This document shows, piece after piece, positions 8,509 to 17,171 of a stretch of DNA of 64,000 nucleotides. Numbering within the stretch: the first letter of the stretch is position 1; each line of letters opens with the position of its first letter. The position numbers were made by a program, and so were the translations under genes. The stretch lies in contig CALIUY010000017.1 in the NCBI GenBank assembly GCA_938048455.1, positions 1 to 64,000 on the forward strand, in the 5' to 3' direction. The stretch is from an uncultured Desulfobacterales bacterium. Lineage in GTDB: Bacteria; Desulfobacterota; Desulfobacteria; Desulfobacterales; SpSt-501. Below the pieces are notes generated by a model. That model did not search any database, was not told the origin of the DNA, and saw nothing but the letters and a program-made list of their open reading frames with translations.

Positions 8509-8790
8509 TTACTTCATGAAAAGCTTGGCGATCGCCGTCGCCTGCGGATGGGCGAAGATCAGGATCAGGGAGACGACCAGGGCGTAGATGCAAAGCGATT
8601 CGATCAGGGCGAGCCCGATCAGCATCGTCACCGTGACCTTGCCGGAGGACTCCGGGTTGCGGGCGATGCCCTCGACGGCCGAGCGCAGGCCGATGCCCTG
8701 GGCGATGCCGCAGCCGAAAGCCGCGATCGCGATCCCGAAACCGGCCGCCGTGACGCAGGCGATGAAGAACTCCAACGCTTTTGCTTCCAT
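8509..8790 (-). CDS. atpE: ATP synthase Fo subunit c
   Basis: The rotor-ring proteolipid of F-type ATP synthase: 93 residues forming two transmembrane helices with a polar loop (RNP). The ion-binding carboxylate is Glu64 in IESLCIY. Aligned without gaps to the Propionigenium/Ilyobacter c subunit, the Na+ ligands Gln (Q31 here), Glu (E64), Ser (S65) and Tyr (Y69) are all present; only the accessory Thr position is Leu. It is the last gene of atpZ-atpI-atpB-atpE and ends at a strong terminator, so b, delta and F1 subunits must be elsewhere, as in Geobacter-type genomes. Confidence 0.96.
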   Translation of the reverse strand: MEAKALEFFIACVTAAGFGIAIAAFGCGIAQGIGLRSAVEGIARNPESSGKVTVTMLIGLALIESLCIYALVVSLILIFAHPQATAIAKLFMK

Positions 8791-8868
8791 ACCGTTCCTC
8801 CTTTGACAGGTTGGATTGAGGGGCTCCCGCGAGAGCTCCCCTTACACGCGGATCCCCGGCCTCCGAGC

Positions 8869-9558
8869 TCAGTGCGCGTGCTCCATCGCGCCGCTGAAGT
8901 ACATGATCGACAACAGGAAAAAGACGAAGGCCTGGACGAACGAGACGAAGATCCCCATGGCCATGATGGGCAGCGGCGCGAAGAAGGCCCCCGCCAGCAT
9001 GAAGAGGATCATGAGCACGAGCTCGTGGCCCATCATGTTGCCGAAGAGACGGAAGGAAAGCGACATGATGCGCGCGAGGTGGCCGATGACCTCGATCGGA
9101 AAAATGATCGGCGTCATCCACCAGATCGGCCCGAGAAAATGTTTGATGTACTTGACGCCGTGGTACTTGACGCCGAGGAAGTGGGTGAAGAGGAAGGAAA
9201 CCAGCGCGCAGGAGAGCGTGGTGTTGATGCTCGCCGTGGGCGGGAAGAAGCCGGGAATCAGGCCGATCAGGTTGCAGGTGGCGATGTAGAGGAAGATCGT
9301 CCCCACGAGCGGGAAAAACCAGCGCGCCTCCTCCCCGGCCACATCGACCATGAACTCCTCCATGCCGGAAATGACGACCTCGAAGAAATTCTGGGCCTTG
9401 CCCGGAATGAGGCGGATCGTCCGCGTGCAGGCGTAGGCGAGCAGGATGAGGAGCAGCAGCACGAACCAAGAGTAAACGACGTGCGGATACGCAGCCGCAA
9501 AATGGCCCAGTCCGACGAAATCGAGAAGCGCAGGCAGGATCAGGAAGGGGTGTTCCAT
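8869..9558 (-). CDS. atpB: ATP synthase Fo subunit a
   Basis: The stator membrane subunit that forms the ion half-channels against the c ring. The 229-residue protein has five to six hydrophobic helices and the essential Arg170 in LSFRLFGNMMGHE. Family blocks NLIGLIPGFFPPTASINTT and FVQAFVFFLLSIMY are clear. It begins 1 nt after the atpI stop, so the two are translationally coupled. Confidence 0.97.
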   Translation of the reverse strand: MEHPFLILPALLDFVGLGHFAAAYPHVVYSWFVLLLLILLAYACTRTIRLIPGKAQNFFEVVISGMEEFMVDVAGEEARWFFPLVGTIFLYIATCNLIGLIPGFFPPTASINTTLSCALVSFLFTHFLGVKYHGVKYIKHFLGPIWWMTPIIFPIEVIGHLARIMSLSFRLFGNMMGHELVLMILFMLAGAFFAPLPIMAMGIFVSFVQAFVFFLLSIMYFSGAMEHAH

Positions 9559-9559
9559 G

Positions 9560-9946
9560 TCAGACCGCCTCCTTGCATAGAATCTTTTTGACCTCGCGCA
9601 GGGTCGCCAGGAAAATGCTCATCACGACCGTGGAGACCCCCAGGACCAGGCCCAGGGGATGGACCTGCCCGGAGAGGATCAGCAGAAAGAGAACGCACCC
9701 GCTCGCCAGAAAACGCAGATAATACTTGGCGATGACCGAGGAAAACGAGGCGAGGTGCGGCGGAGTGAGCGCCCCACGCAGCGTCCGGGCGAGCAAGTGG
9801 AAATTGACCGTCACCACGAGGCCGCCGCAGAAGATCCCCAACGCCAGCTCGCGCGAGGCGAAAATCAGTCCCGCCGCGCTCGATGCGGCGAGCAGAATCC
9901 AGTTGGACCGCCGGACGAACTCCACAATCCGCTGCTGGATGTTCAC
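9560..9946 (-). CDS. atpI: ATP synthase subunit I-like membrane protein
   Basis: A 128-residue protein with four predicted transmembrane helices and the AtpI family layout. AtpI is thought to assist c-ring assembly or Mg2+ handling in F-type ATP synthases. The start is a GTG at 9946, chosen because GGGAGG lies three bases upstream; an in-frame extension to 10030 would overlap atpZ. It is coupled to atpB. Confidence 0.8.
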   Translation of the reverse strand: MNIQQRIVEFVRRSNWILLAASSAAGLIFASRELALGIFCGGLVVTVNFHLLARTLRGALTPPHLASFSSVIAKYYLRFLASGCVLFLLILSGQVHPLGLVLGVSTVVMSIFLATLREVKKILCKEAV

Positions 9947-9974
9947 GTTCCTCCCTTTCCGGGAAGCGGCGGGT

Positions 9975-10193
9975 TCAGAGTTTACGGCTTTTGCGGATCG
10001 CCAGCCACAGATTGCGGAAGGCCGCCGCAATCCCCAAGGCCAGGAATCCGAGCATCCCCCACGGGGAAGTCTCCCAGGTGCGGTCCACGAGGAGACCGGC
10101 TCCCAGCCCGATGAAAATCGACAGGGCGACGGAAAAGCCGAGGCTGCTGTAATAGGCGAGCTCCCGCCACGCCCGGCGGGTTTCGCGTTTCAT
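9975..10193 (-). CDS. atpZ: AtpZ/AtpI-type F1Fo assembly protein
   Basis: A 72-residue protein with two hydrophobic helices (about residues 12-33 and 43-62). The GLGAGLLVDRTW block between them is typical of the AtpZ family that heads many atp operons and is proposed to form a small channel with AtpI. The ATG at 10193 gives the conserved short basic N-terminus. It is first in the four-gene Fo unit, 29 nt before atpI. Confidence 0.78.
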   Translation of the reverse strand: MKRETRRAWRELAYYSSLGFSVALSIFIGLGAGLLVDRTWETSPWGMLGFLALGIAAAFRNLWLAIRKSRKL

Positions 10194-10319
10194 CGTCTTT
10201 TCCCGTCCGAAACCCTCTCGCCTCTTGCGGCGGATGCGGCGGAAGTCGGCAGCACCTACCACAGCCCCCGGGCGAAGTCAATGGCGGGCGAACCGCCGGG
10301 ACGGCGCGGGAGACGGCGC

Positions 10320-11159
10320 TCACAGCTCGATCTCCGCGACATCGAAGACCGGGCCGTCCACGCAGGCGTGCCGGAAGCGCGGGCCCTCCACCCCCCGGGC
10401 GGGCACGGCGCAGCCAAGACAGGCCCCCATGCCGCAGGCCATCCGCTCCTCGAGCGAGACCTGGCAGGGGATGGAGCGGCGGCGCGTGATTTCGGCGACA
10501 CAGGAGAGCATGGGCCGGGGGCCGCAGGCGAGCACGAGATCGGGAGGCTCGCGCTCGAGGGCTTCGCAGAGCGGGTCGGTGACCCGGCAGTGCGCGCCCG
10601 CGCTGCCGTCCTCGGTCGTGCAGATGACCGGGATCCCCCGGGTTTCGATGTCCCGGATGCAGACCAGCTCCTCGGCGGTCCGCACCCCGAAAAAGATCCG
10701 GCAGTCGATCCGGGAGCGGCCCCCCGCCGCTTCGAGCCGGTCAAGAAGCAGGCGGAAGGGGGCGATTCCCACGCCGCCGGCCGCGAGAAACAGACGACGG
10801 ACGTGCGGGGGGATCCGAAATCCCTTTCCGAGGGGACCGAGAACGCTCGCGGCGTCGCCCGGCCGCAGGCGGGAGAGACGGTGCGTGGCCGGACCCACGA
10901 CCTTATACAGGATTTCGACCCGCAGCGACGTTCCCGTTCGGAGCGACAGGGCGTGGATCGAGTAGGGCCGGCGCAGCAAAGGATCCAGCGTTTCCGGAAA
11001 TCCCAGCATCAGAAACTGGCCGGGTTCGGCGGTCTCAAAGGCCTCCGGGCAGCCGAGCGCGATGCGCCCGTACTGCGGGGAGAGCATCCCGTTGTGCCAT
11101 ACCTCCGCCGGCGCACAGACCGGCGTTTTCGCTGCGTCATCCGCAGGGTTCGGGTCCAT
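10320..11159 (-). CDS. pyrK: Dihydroorotate dehydrogenase electron-transfer subunit-like flavoprotein
   Basis: PyrK carries electrons between the PyrD flavoprotein and NAD through FAD and a [2Fe-2S] cluster. The 279-residue protein has an FAD-binding RRPYSIHA motif, a nucleotide-binding GGVGIAPFRLL motif and a C-terminal cysteine cluster (CGMGACLGCAVP followed by RHAC). GGAG precedes the ATG at 11159. No pyrD lies beside it, although the two are usually adjacent, so a related electron-transfer role cannot be excluded. It follows pgeF by 13 nt. Confidence 0.85.
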   Translation of the reverse strand: MDPNPADDAAKTPVCAPAEVWHNGMLSPQYGRIALGCPEAFETAEPGQFLMLGFPETLDPLLRRPYSIHALSLRTGTSLRVEILYKVVGPATHRLSRLRPGDAASVLGPLGKGFRIPPHVRRLFLAAGGVGIAPFRLLLDRLEAAGGRSRIDCRIFFGVRTAEELVCIRDIETRGIPVICTTEDGSAGAHCRVTDPLCEALEREPPDLVLACGPRPMLSCVAEITRRRSIPCQVSLEERMACGMGACLGCAVPARGVEGPRFRHACVDGPVFDVAEIEL

Positions 11160-11172
11160 GAGGCTTTCTCCT

Positions 11173-11952
11173 CTACGGCGCGACGCCGATGGCCGCCGGA
11201 AACCGGCCGGTGGTTTTCTCGGCGCGGTAGGAAAAGAATCGCTCCGGGTGGCAACGGGTGCACAGGCCGCCCACCTCGATTTGCTCCGGGGGGACACCGC
11301 GGGCGATCAGCTGGTCGCGGGTGGCCGCCCAGAAGTCGAAGCAAGCTGTCCCCTCCCGGCGGTACTTCCAAAGCGCAGGGGGCAGATCCCGCCGGAAGCT
11401 CCGGAGCTCGCCGCAGCAGGGGCCGAGGGAAGGGCCGATGCCGACGCGGAGATCCCGCGGGTCGCAGCCGAAGCGCAGGATCATCGTGTGCACGGTCTTG
11501 CCGGGAAGATCAAGCGCCGTGCCGCGCCAGCCGGCATGCACGGCGGCCACGACGCGGCGGACGGGATCCGCCATCAGAATCGGCTGACAGTCGGCCACGG
11601 CCACGGCGAGAAAGACGCCCGGTCGATCGGTCACCAAGGCGTCGGCGGTCGGAGGTCCCCCTTCCGTCTCCCAGGCCTCCAGGTCCGTCGTGCGGTCCAC
11701 CAGGGCGACGTCCTCCCCGTGGACCTGGCGCGCGAAGAGCAAACGGCGCGCCCCGAGGCCGGCGGCCACGGCGCGGCGGTTGCGCAGGACCCGCTCCGGC
11801 TCGTCGCCGACGGCGAAGCTCACGTTGAGGGCGTCCCACGGCGGAGGGCTCGCTCCCGGACGACGCTCGAAGACCCCGTGCCGGATGCCTTGCAGCCGCC
11901 CCAGGCCGGCGAAAAGCAGGCGGCGCGTTCCGTCCTGCGCGACCTCGATCAT
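11173..11952 (-). CDS. pgeF: Purine nucleoside phosphorylase/polyphenol oxidase-like protein (YfiH/PgeF)
   Basis: A 259-residue member of the multicopper-oxidase-like YfiH family. Signatures are RQVHGEDVALVD, TADALVTDRPG, VADCQPILM and VAAVHAGWRGTA, which hold the zinc-binding Cys and His residues. Members act on purine nucleosides or correct peptidoglycan precursors (PgeF); which applies here is unknown. Its ATG overlaps the comF stop (ATGA), and the preceding frame extension is comF's shadow. Confidence 0.9.
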   Translation of the reverse strand: MIEVAQDGTRRLLFAGLGRLQGIRHGVFERRPGASPPPWDALNVSFAVGDEPERVLRNRRAVAAGLGARRLLFARQVHGEDVALVDRTTDLEAWETEGGPPTADALVTDRPGVFLAVAVADCQPILMADPVRRVVAAVHAGWRGTALDLPGKTVHTMILRFGCDPRDLRVGIGPSLGPCCGELRSFRRDLPPALWKYRREGTACFDFWAATRDQLIARGVPPEQIEVGGLCTRCHPERFFSYRAEKTTGRFPAAIGVAP

Positions 11953-12773
11953 GGATTGTCGTCCGGCTCCCGGAGATTTCGCGGCCGGGGGAGCGTCCGT
12001 GCGACCGCGAGCACCTGGACTTCCGAGGCTCCCGCTTCCCGAAGCACCCGGGCGCAGGCCGCGGCCGTGGCTCCGGTCGTGAGCACATCGTCGACCAGAA
12101 GCACGCGGCGGCCGCGCACCGCCGCCTCCTCCACCACCCGGAACGCCCGCGCCACGTGCGCGCGGCGTGCGGCGCGGTCGAGTCCCGTCTGGGAAGGTCC
12201 CGGATGAACCCGGGCCAGCACATCCCGCCCGACGGGCGGACCCTGCCAACGGCGCAGCAGCTGCTCGACGGGGTTGAACCCCCTTTGCCGCAGCCGCCCC
12301 GGATGCAGCGGAACCGGAACCACGAGATCGATTTCCTCGGGCTTCCCGTACCGCCGCCAGGTCTCCTCAAGGCAGCGGCCGAGGAATCGCCCCGCGCGCA
12401 AGCGCCCGCGGTACTTGAAGGCGTGCAAGAGTTCCCGCACGGCCCCCTCGTAGGCAAACGCGGCGCGCGCCGCCGCAAACGGCGGCGGTTCCCGCCGGCA
12501 GCGGCCGCACAAGCGGATCGGGCCGCTTCGCCCGGCGAACATGATTCCGCAGCGCGGGCAGAAGGGAGGCTCGAGTGCGGTCACCCGCCTGCGGCAGAAC
12601 GGGCACAGAAGCGGCCGCAGGAGTTCCCGGAGGTCTTCCCCCGCCGCCGCTTCCTCCGCCTCCCCCTCCGGAGAGAGAAATGCGCGGCAAGCCAAGCAGC
12701 GGGGCGGAAACAGGACGAGCAGACAGGACCGCCCTGCGGCAAGCGCCGCCGCCCGCAGCCGACCCGCGATCAT
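11949..12773 (-). CDS. comF: ComF family phosphoribosyltransferase-like protein
   Basis: A 274-residue protein with an N-terminal zinc-finger region of four CxxC pairs (Cys26/29, 57/60, 72/75, 89/92). A type I phosphoribosyltransferase domain follows, with the PRPP motif VLLVDDVLTTGATAAA near residues 228-243. ComF proteins support DNA uptake during transformation, but the family is widespread and often unstudied. It overlaps rlmB and pgeF by 4 nt each, so all three are probably translated together. Confidence 0.9.
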   Translation of the reverse strand: MIAGRLRAAALAAGRSCLLVLFPPRCLACRAFLSPEGEAEEAAAGEDLRELLRPLLCPFCRRRVTALEPPFCPRCGIMFAGRSGPIRLCGRCRREPPPFAAARAAFAYEGAVRELLHAFKYRGRLRAGRFLGRCLEETWRRYGKPEEIDLVVPVPLHPGRLRQRGFNPVEQLLRRWQGPPVGRDVLARVHPGPSQTGLDRAARRAHVARAFRVVEEAAVRGRRVLLVDDVLTTGATAAACARVLREAGASEVQVLAVARTLPRPRNLREPDDNP

Positions 12774-13537
12774 CTCCGGCCCACCCCCGTCCGGGGCTCT
12801 TCCTCCCGCCGCCGACGGCGGATTTCAAAGAGGGCCACCGCTGCGGCGGCCGCGACGTTGAGCGAGTCGAGCGGCCCCTCCTGGGGGATCGAAAGCACAA
12901 GATCGCAGCGACGCCGAACGCCGCTGCGCATCCCCCGGCCTTCCCCGCCGAGGACGACAACGAGCGGCCGCGGCAGATCGGTTTCATAGAGCCCCCGATC
13001 GGCCGCACGCTCCAGTCCGGCGACCCAGTAGCCGCGGCCCTTGAGCTCCGCGAGCGCCCGGGCGAGGTTGGTCACGCGGATGAGGCGCACGTGCTCCAAG
13101 GCGCCGGCGGAGGCGCGCGAAACGGCCGGCGTAGGCGGCGCCGAGCGGTCGCGGGGGACGATCACCGCCTGCACGCCGGCGCAGAGGGCCGAGCGCAGGA
13201 TCGCCCCGAAATTCTGCGGGTCCAGCACGCGGTCGAGGGCGAGCACCGGCGGGGCCTCCTTCCCCGAGACCTGCGAAAGCTCTTCCCAGGTCGCCACGGG
13301 GTATTCCGTCACCCGGGCGACCACGCCTTGGTGGCGACCCCCGGCGGCCGCAGCGTCGAGCTCGCCTCCGGGGACCCGTCGCAGCGTCACCCCGCGCTCG
13401 AGCGCCCGAGCGGCCAGAACCTCGTAGCGCCGGAGCACCTCGGGGCGATCCTCAAGCCGCAGCTCGAGAACACGGCGCCTGCCGGCGGCCAGCGCCTCTT
13501 GCACCGCGTGGGGGCCGTAGAGCCACTCGGTCTTCAT
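12770..13537 (-). CDS. rlmB: 23S rRNA (guanosine-2'-O)-methyltransferase RlmB/TrmH family
   Basis: A SPOUT-fold RNA 2'-O-ribose methyltransferase of 255 residues. It has an N-terminal L30e-like substrate-binding domain (LYGPHAVQEAL) and the three knot motifs LDPQNFGAILRSA, VVLGGEGRGM and IPQEGPLDSLNVAAAAAV. The last is diagnostic for the RlmB/TrmH group. The ATG at 13537 lies inside the gmk stop (4-nt overlap). Confidence 0.93.
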   Translation of the reverse strand: MKTEWLYGPHAVQEALAAGRRRVLELRLEDRPEVLRRYEVLAARALERGVTLRRVPGGELDAAAAGGRHQGVVARVTEYPVATWEELSQVSGKEAPPVLALDRVLDPQNFGAILRSALCAGVQAVIVPRDRSAPPTPAVSRASAGALEHVRLIRVTNLARALAELKGRGYWVAGLERAADRGLYETDLPRPLVVVLGGEGRGMRSGVRRRCDLVLSIPQEGPLDSLNVAAAAAVALFEIRRRRREEEPRTGVGRR

Positions 13538-14109
13538 GTTCGGCGGGCGGCGAAGATCCGGACCAGCTCTTCCAGAGCATCGGCGAGGCGGTCGTTGACG
13601 ATCACGTGTTGGTAGCCTTCCCGGGCGGCCATTTCCCGGACGGCGTTGCGCAGCCGCAGCGCGATCGCCTCGGGCGGATCGGTTCCCCGGGAACGCAGAC
13701 GCCGCTCGAGCTCCTCGAGGGACGGCGGCGCGATGAACACGGTCACGCTGTCCGGAAAACGCCGCCGGAGGCTTGCCGCGCCCTGGACGTCGATGTCGAG
13801 CAGGACGTCTTTGCCCGCGGCCAGCGCACGGGTAAGGTCTTCGGCCGAGGTGCCGTAGTAGTGGCCGTGGACGCAAGCCCATTCCGCCCAGCGACCGCGA
13901 CGGATGCCCTCCTCGAACTCCGGCCGGGATAGGAAACGGTAATCGCGTCCCTCGACCTCCCCGGGGCGCGGGGGGCGGGTGGTGTAGGAGACGGAATAGG
14001 CCAGATCCGGCAGGCGTTCGAGCAGCGCGCGGCGCAGCGTCGTCTTTCCCGTCCCCGAAGGCGCCGAGAGGATGAAGAGCCGGCCGCGATGCCTCGCCTC
14101 CGGCGTCAT
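13534..14109 (-). CDS. gmk: Guanylate kinase
   Basis: Phosphorylates GMP to GDP with ATP. The 191-residue protein has the P-loop [11 protein letters not shown] (about 15-25), the GMP-binding [14 protein letters not shown] block and [16 protein letters not shown] and the lid region complete the fold. It overlaps remA upstream and rlmB downstream by 4 nt, which is the usual yicC-remA-gmk context in this group. Confidence 0.97.
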   Translation of the reverse strand: MTPEARHRGRLFILSAPSGTGKTTLRRALLERLPDLAYSVSYTTRPPRPGEVEGRDYRFLSRPEFEEGIRRGRWAEWACVHGHYYGTSAEDLTRALAAGKDVLLDIDVQGAASLRRRFPDSVTVFIAPPSLEELERRLRSRGTDPPEAIALRLRNAVREMAAREGYQHVIVNDRLADALEELVRIFAARRT

Positions 14110-14405
14110 GCCCCCTCCGTCCCCGGCCCGGAACCCTCCCCCGGGGTTTCCCGGAGCTGGGCGTAGCGCTGCGAAATCGTCTCCGCCTGCAGCGCGGAGA
14201 GGACGATGTGGTTGCTGTCGAGCACGATGATCGAGCGTGTTCTCCGCCCGTAGGTGGCATCGATCAAGCGGTGCTGATCGCGCGCCTCGTCCTTCAGGCG
14301 CTTCATGGGCGCCGAGTTGGGGGCCACGATGGCGATCACCCGGTCGGCCACGACCGTGCTGCCGAAGCCGATGTTGAGCAGGACCGGATCCGACGATTTG
14401 GGCAT
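14106..14405 (-). CDS. remA: RemA family regulator (DUF370)
   Basis: A 99-residue protein of the DUF370/RemA family, first studied as a DNA-binding biofilm-matrix regulator in Bacillus. The core [20 protein letters not shown] and [20 protein letters not shown] are typical. Its placement between yicC and gmk is conserved widely. The role in Gram-negative bacteria is not established. Confidence 0.9.
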   Translation of the reverse strand: MPKSSDPVLLNIGFGSTVVADRVIAIVAPNSAPMKRLKDEARDQHRLIDATYGRRTRSIIVLDSNHIVLSALQAETISQRYAQLRETPGEGSGPGTEGA

Positions 14406-14446
14406 GAGGGCGATCCCCTTTCTCCGGGGGGCGGCAACCGGCGGGG

Positions 14447-15328
14447 TTATTCGAGGTTCTGAACCTGTTCGCGGATCTTTTCCAATTCGGATTTCACGGC
14501 GACGATCGCCTGCGAGGCGGAGGCGTTGCCGATCTTGGATCCCATGGTGTTGAACTCCCGGTTCAGCTCTTGCAGAAGAAATCCCAGGGGACGCCCCGCG
14601 GCCGGGGACCCTTCCAGGAGCCTTCGGAATTCGACCAGATGGCTCTCGGCGCGGACGAGTTCCTCGGAGATGTCCGCCCGGTCGGCGAGAAAAGCCGCTT
14701 CCTGGGCGATCCGGCTGGAGTCGAGCTCGACGAGGCCTTGGGTCAGCGCGACGATCCGCGCTTCGAGCCGCTGGCGGTACAGAGGGACAAGCTCGGCCGC
14801 GGTTTTCCGGATTTCCTGCAGGGCGGCCTCGATCCCGTCCAGGCGGGCGACCAGGTCGGCGGCGAGCCTTCCGCCCTCGGCGGCGCGCATGGCTTCCAGG
14901 TCCGCCAAGGCGCGGGCGAGGCAGCCCTCGAGCACCGTCCAGACCGCCTCCGGGTCGACGCCGGGCGTGACCGCTTTGAGGATGCCCCCGGTCGAAAGCA
15001 GCATCGCCAGCGTCGGCCTCTCCCGCAGCCCCAGCGTTTCGGCGAGTTGCGATAGCGCCTGGAACACCGCCCGCGCGCGGGGGAGGTCCGCCTCGACGAA
15101 GGAGGCGGGCACGCTCTTTTCCTCGATCTGGACGCGGATCTCGACGCGGCCGCGGGCGATGCGGGCGGCGACCGCACGCCGCACCCGTTCCTCGAGATCC
15201 TGGTAGACGGTCGGCAGACGCACGGCCAGGTCGAGAAAGCGGCTGTTCGTGCTGCGGATCTCGACCCCCACAAAGAAGGGGGGGACCTCGGCCGCCGCGG
15301 CGGCGAATCCGGTCATGCTGCGGACCAT
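14447..15328 (-). CDS. yicC: YicC/YloC family endoribonuclease
   Basis: A 293-residue YicC-like protein. VRSMTGFA at the N-terminus, the NSRFLDL motif, and the C-terminal Glu-rich metal-site region [15 protein letters not shown] with [21 protein letters not shown] define the family. E. coli YicC is an endoribonuclease that promotes RyhB decay. Its start overlaps the DUF4416 gene by 16 nt. Confidence 0.93.
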   Translation of the reverse strand: MVRSMTGFAAAAAEVPPFFVGVEIRSTNSRFLDLAVRLPTVYQDLEERVRRAVAARIARGRVEIRVQIEEKSVPASFVEADLPRARAVFQALSQLAETLGLRERPTLAMLLSTGGILKAVTPGVDPEAVWTVLEGCLARALADLEAMRAAEGGRLAADLVARLDGIEAALQEIRKTAAELVPLYRQRLEARIVALTQGLVELDSSRIAQEAAFLADRADISEELVRAESHLVEFRRLLEGSPAAGRPLGFLLQELNREFNTMGSKIGNASASQAIVAVKSELEKIREQVQNLE

Positions 15329-15855
15329 GCGGCCTCCCGGCGCTGGAAGAGATGGCGGGCGCGCACCGCCTCGAGAAAGCGCTTCAGCGGGTCGCCGGCG
15401 TAATCGGGATAGGTCCAGGGAAGCGCGCGGAAGGCGCCCTCCCGGTAGATCAGGGCGAGATCGGCATAGACCCCCGCACCGAGATAGATGCGGTGGGCGG
15501 CCGGCTTGCCCGTGGCCAGAACGAAACGTTCCGCCGTGATCAGCCCCGGGTCGAGGTTGACCGTCCGCCGGCCCTGCCGGGAGCGAAGGCCCTCGAGCGC
15601 GCAGGCGGCGATCTTGATCTCCGGGAGCGTCTCCTGCGCCACCGGTCGCTCAAAGGCGATCAGCCGGCGACTGAGCGGCGCGCCCATTTCGGCGGTATAG
15701 TAGGAGGTGTAATCGAAGGCCATCCACGCACTCACCAGGGCGAACGCCCCGTAGCGCCCGGCCAGCTCCGCGGCGATCGCGGCGAATGCGGCGCGTTGCT
15801 GCAGGAGCATCCCGATCACCAGGGTCGCCGGCGGCGCCGGTTGCGGAAGGCTCAT
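15313..15855 (-). CDS. DUF4416 family protein
   Basis: A 180-residue protein that I recognise as DUF4416, commonly found next to yicC in Desulfobacterota. Characteristic blocks are [32 protein letters not shown] and the C-terminal [20 protein letters not shown]. No catalytic motif or membrane segment is evident. It overlaps yicC and follows the Trm112-like gene closely. Function unknown. Confidence 0.8.
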   Translation of the reverse strand: MSLPQPAPPATLVIGMLLQQRAAFAAIAAELAGRYGAFALVSAWMAFDYTSYYTAEMGAPLSRRLIAFERPVAQETLPEIKIAACALEGLRSRQGRRTVNLDPGLITAERFVLATGKPAAHRIYLGAGVYADLALIYREGAFRALPWTYPDYAGDPLKRFLEAVRARHLFQRREAAWSAA

Positions 15856-15864
15856 CGGTCCGCC

Positions 15865-16041
15865 TCACGCTCCGGGAAGCGGCTTTGCCTCTTCGATCAG
15901 CAGGATGGGGATCCCGTCGCGGATTTCGTAGACGAGCCGGCAGGCTTCGCAGACAAGCCCGTCGCCCCCGGCCGTGAGATGGATTGCACCCTTGCATTTC
16001 GGGCAAGCGAGAATTTCCAGCAACTCGGGATCGATCGTCAT
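15865..16041 (-). CDS. Trm112-like / UPF0434 small zinc-binding protein
   Basis: This 58-residue protein was read directly from the sequence: MTIDPELLEILACPKCKG opens it, with Cys13/Cys16 and Cys31/Cys34 as a probable zinc site and YEIRDGIPILLIEEA at the end. UPF0434 proteins lie next to lpxK or kdsB in many proteobacteria. GGAGGAGCCG precedes the ATG. It sits between fabZ and DUF4416. The molecular role is unknown; the Trm112 fold suggests a partner-binding subunit. Confidence 0.85.
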   Translation of the reverse strand: MTIDPELLEILACPKCKGAIHLTAGGDGLVCEACRLVYEIRDGIPILLIEEAKPLPGA

Positions 16042-16080
16042 CGGCTCCTCCCCGCGGCGGCTTCCGCGAAAAAGCCCCGT

Positions 16081-16542
16081 TCAGGCATCGGGATCGGTCG
16101 CCGCCGAGCCGAAAGAAGCCATCAGTTCGGCCTCGGCCACGAGCCGGTCGCCCACCCGGGCCCGGCCGGACATCTTCGCCGCCCGCGAACGCATCTTGGT
16201 CACCCGCGCCTCGAGCAGCAGTTGATCCCCCGGCACCACGGGTCGCCGGAAGCGAACCTGGTCCATCCCCATGAAGTAGACGATGTCGCCCTGGTGTTCC
16301 GCGCCCCGCATTTCGCAGGCGAGAATGCCCCCGGCTTGGGCGAGGGCCTCCACGATCAGCACCCCCGGCATGACCGGCTGGGAGGGGAAATGCCCCTGGA
16401 AAAACGGCTCGTTCATGGTCACGTTTTTCAACGCCAGGATCCTCTCCCCCGGGACGAACTCCAGCACCCGATCGACGAGAAGAAACGGGTAGCGGTGGGG
16501 AAGCCTCCTCAGGATCGCCTGAATGTCGAAGACCGGTTCCAT
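16081..16542 (-). CDS. fabZ: 3-hydroxyacyl-[acyl-carrier-protein] dehydratase FabZ
   Basis: Dehydrates (3R)-hydroxyacyl-ACP in fatty-acid elongation. The 153-residue hot-dog protein has the catalytic His51 in [12 protein letters not shown] and Glu65 in [18 protein letters not shown] near the start is the FabZ signature. In related genomes it sits between lpxD and lpxA; here ompH is directly upstream and a Trm112-like gene directly downstream, so both lipid A genes are missing from this site. Confidence 0.96.
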   Translation of the reverse strand: MEPVFDIQAILRRLPHRYPFLLVDRVLEFVPGERILALKNVTMNEPFFQGHFPSQPVMPGVLIVEALAQAGGILACEMRGAEHQGDIVYFMGMDQVRFRRPVVPGDQLLLEARVTKMRSRAAKMSGRARVGDRLVAEAELMASFGSAATDPDA

Positions 16543-16587
16543 GCGCCACCTCCGCGTGCGGCGCCCGGGAGACGAGGGCCGAACTCC

Positions 16588-17118
16588 TCAGGGTTTCTTG
16601 CCGCCCCGGGCGTTCAGCTCCGCCACCAGGCGTTGGGTGATGTCGACCGCGGGCTGGTGGTAGAGCACCCCGATGCTGCTGATGATCAGCGTGTAGCCCT
16701 CTTTTTTTCCGATCTCGTCCACCAGCGCGCTGATCTCCTTCTGCAGCTCCCCCATGAGATCCCGCTCGAGGTCCTGGAGGTCGCTGCGGTATTTTTTCTG
16801 CAGGGCTTGAAAGTCGCTCGCCTTGATGCGCAGCTCGCGCTCCTTTTCCTCGCGCGCCTCCTTGCTCATCACCATGGATTCGCGCTGCAGACGCTTTTCG
16901 AGCTCCTGCAGTTCCGAGCCCTTCTGCTTGAGGTCGGCTTCGAGTTTGTCCCGTTCCGCCTTGAGCTTTTCCTGGGCCGCCTTGCCGATCTTCGAGGTTT
17001 CGAGCACCGTCTGCAGGTTGATCACCGCGATCTTGGCTCCGTCGGCGACGCAGACCCCCGGCCCGCCGAGCAGGACCGCCAGCAGCACGGCCGCCGCCCA
17101 CCATCGTTGACGCTTCAT
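16588..17118 (-). CDS. skp: OmpH/Skp family periplasmic chaperone
   Basis: A 176-residue exported protein. It has a signal peptide (about residues 1-25), the KIAVINLQTVLETSKIGKAAQ start of the Skp domain, and a long charged coiled coil (about 45-130). Skp holds unfolded outer-membrane proteins for the Bam machine. It lies directly downstream of bamA in the same direction, the classic arrangement. Confidence 0.92.
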   Translation of the reverse strand: MKRQRWWAAAVLLAVLLGGPGVCVADGAKIAVINLQTVLETSKIGKAAQEKLKAERDKLEADLKQKGSELQELEKRLQRESMVMSKEAREEKERELRIKASDFQALQKKYRSDLQDLERDLMGELQKEISALVDEIGKKEGYTLIISSIGVLYHQPAVDITQRLVAELNARGGKKP

Positions 17119-17171
17119 GAGCTTTCCTTTCCTGTCCCCCGGAATCCGCCGCCCGCGCCGGATTCCCGTTT

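Noticed and set aside
10194-10319. Promoter for the Fo genes between pyrK and atpZ
   Set aside because: No hexamer pair with acceptable spacing was found on the minus strand, so the Fo genes may be read from further upstream or from a promoter I cannot recognise.
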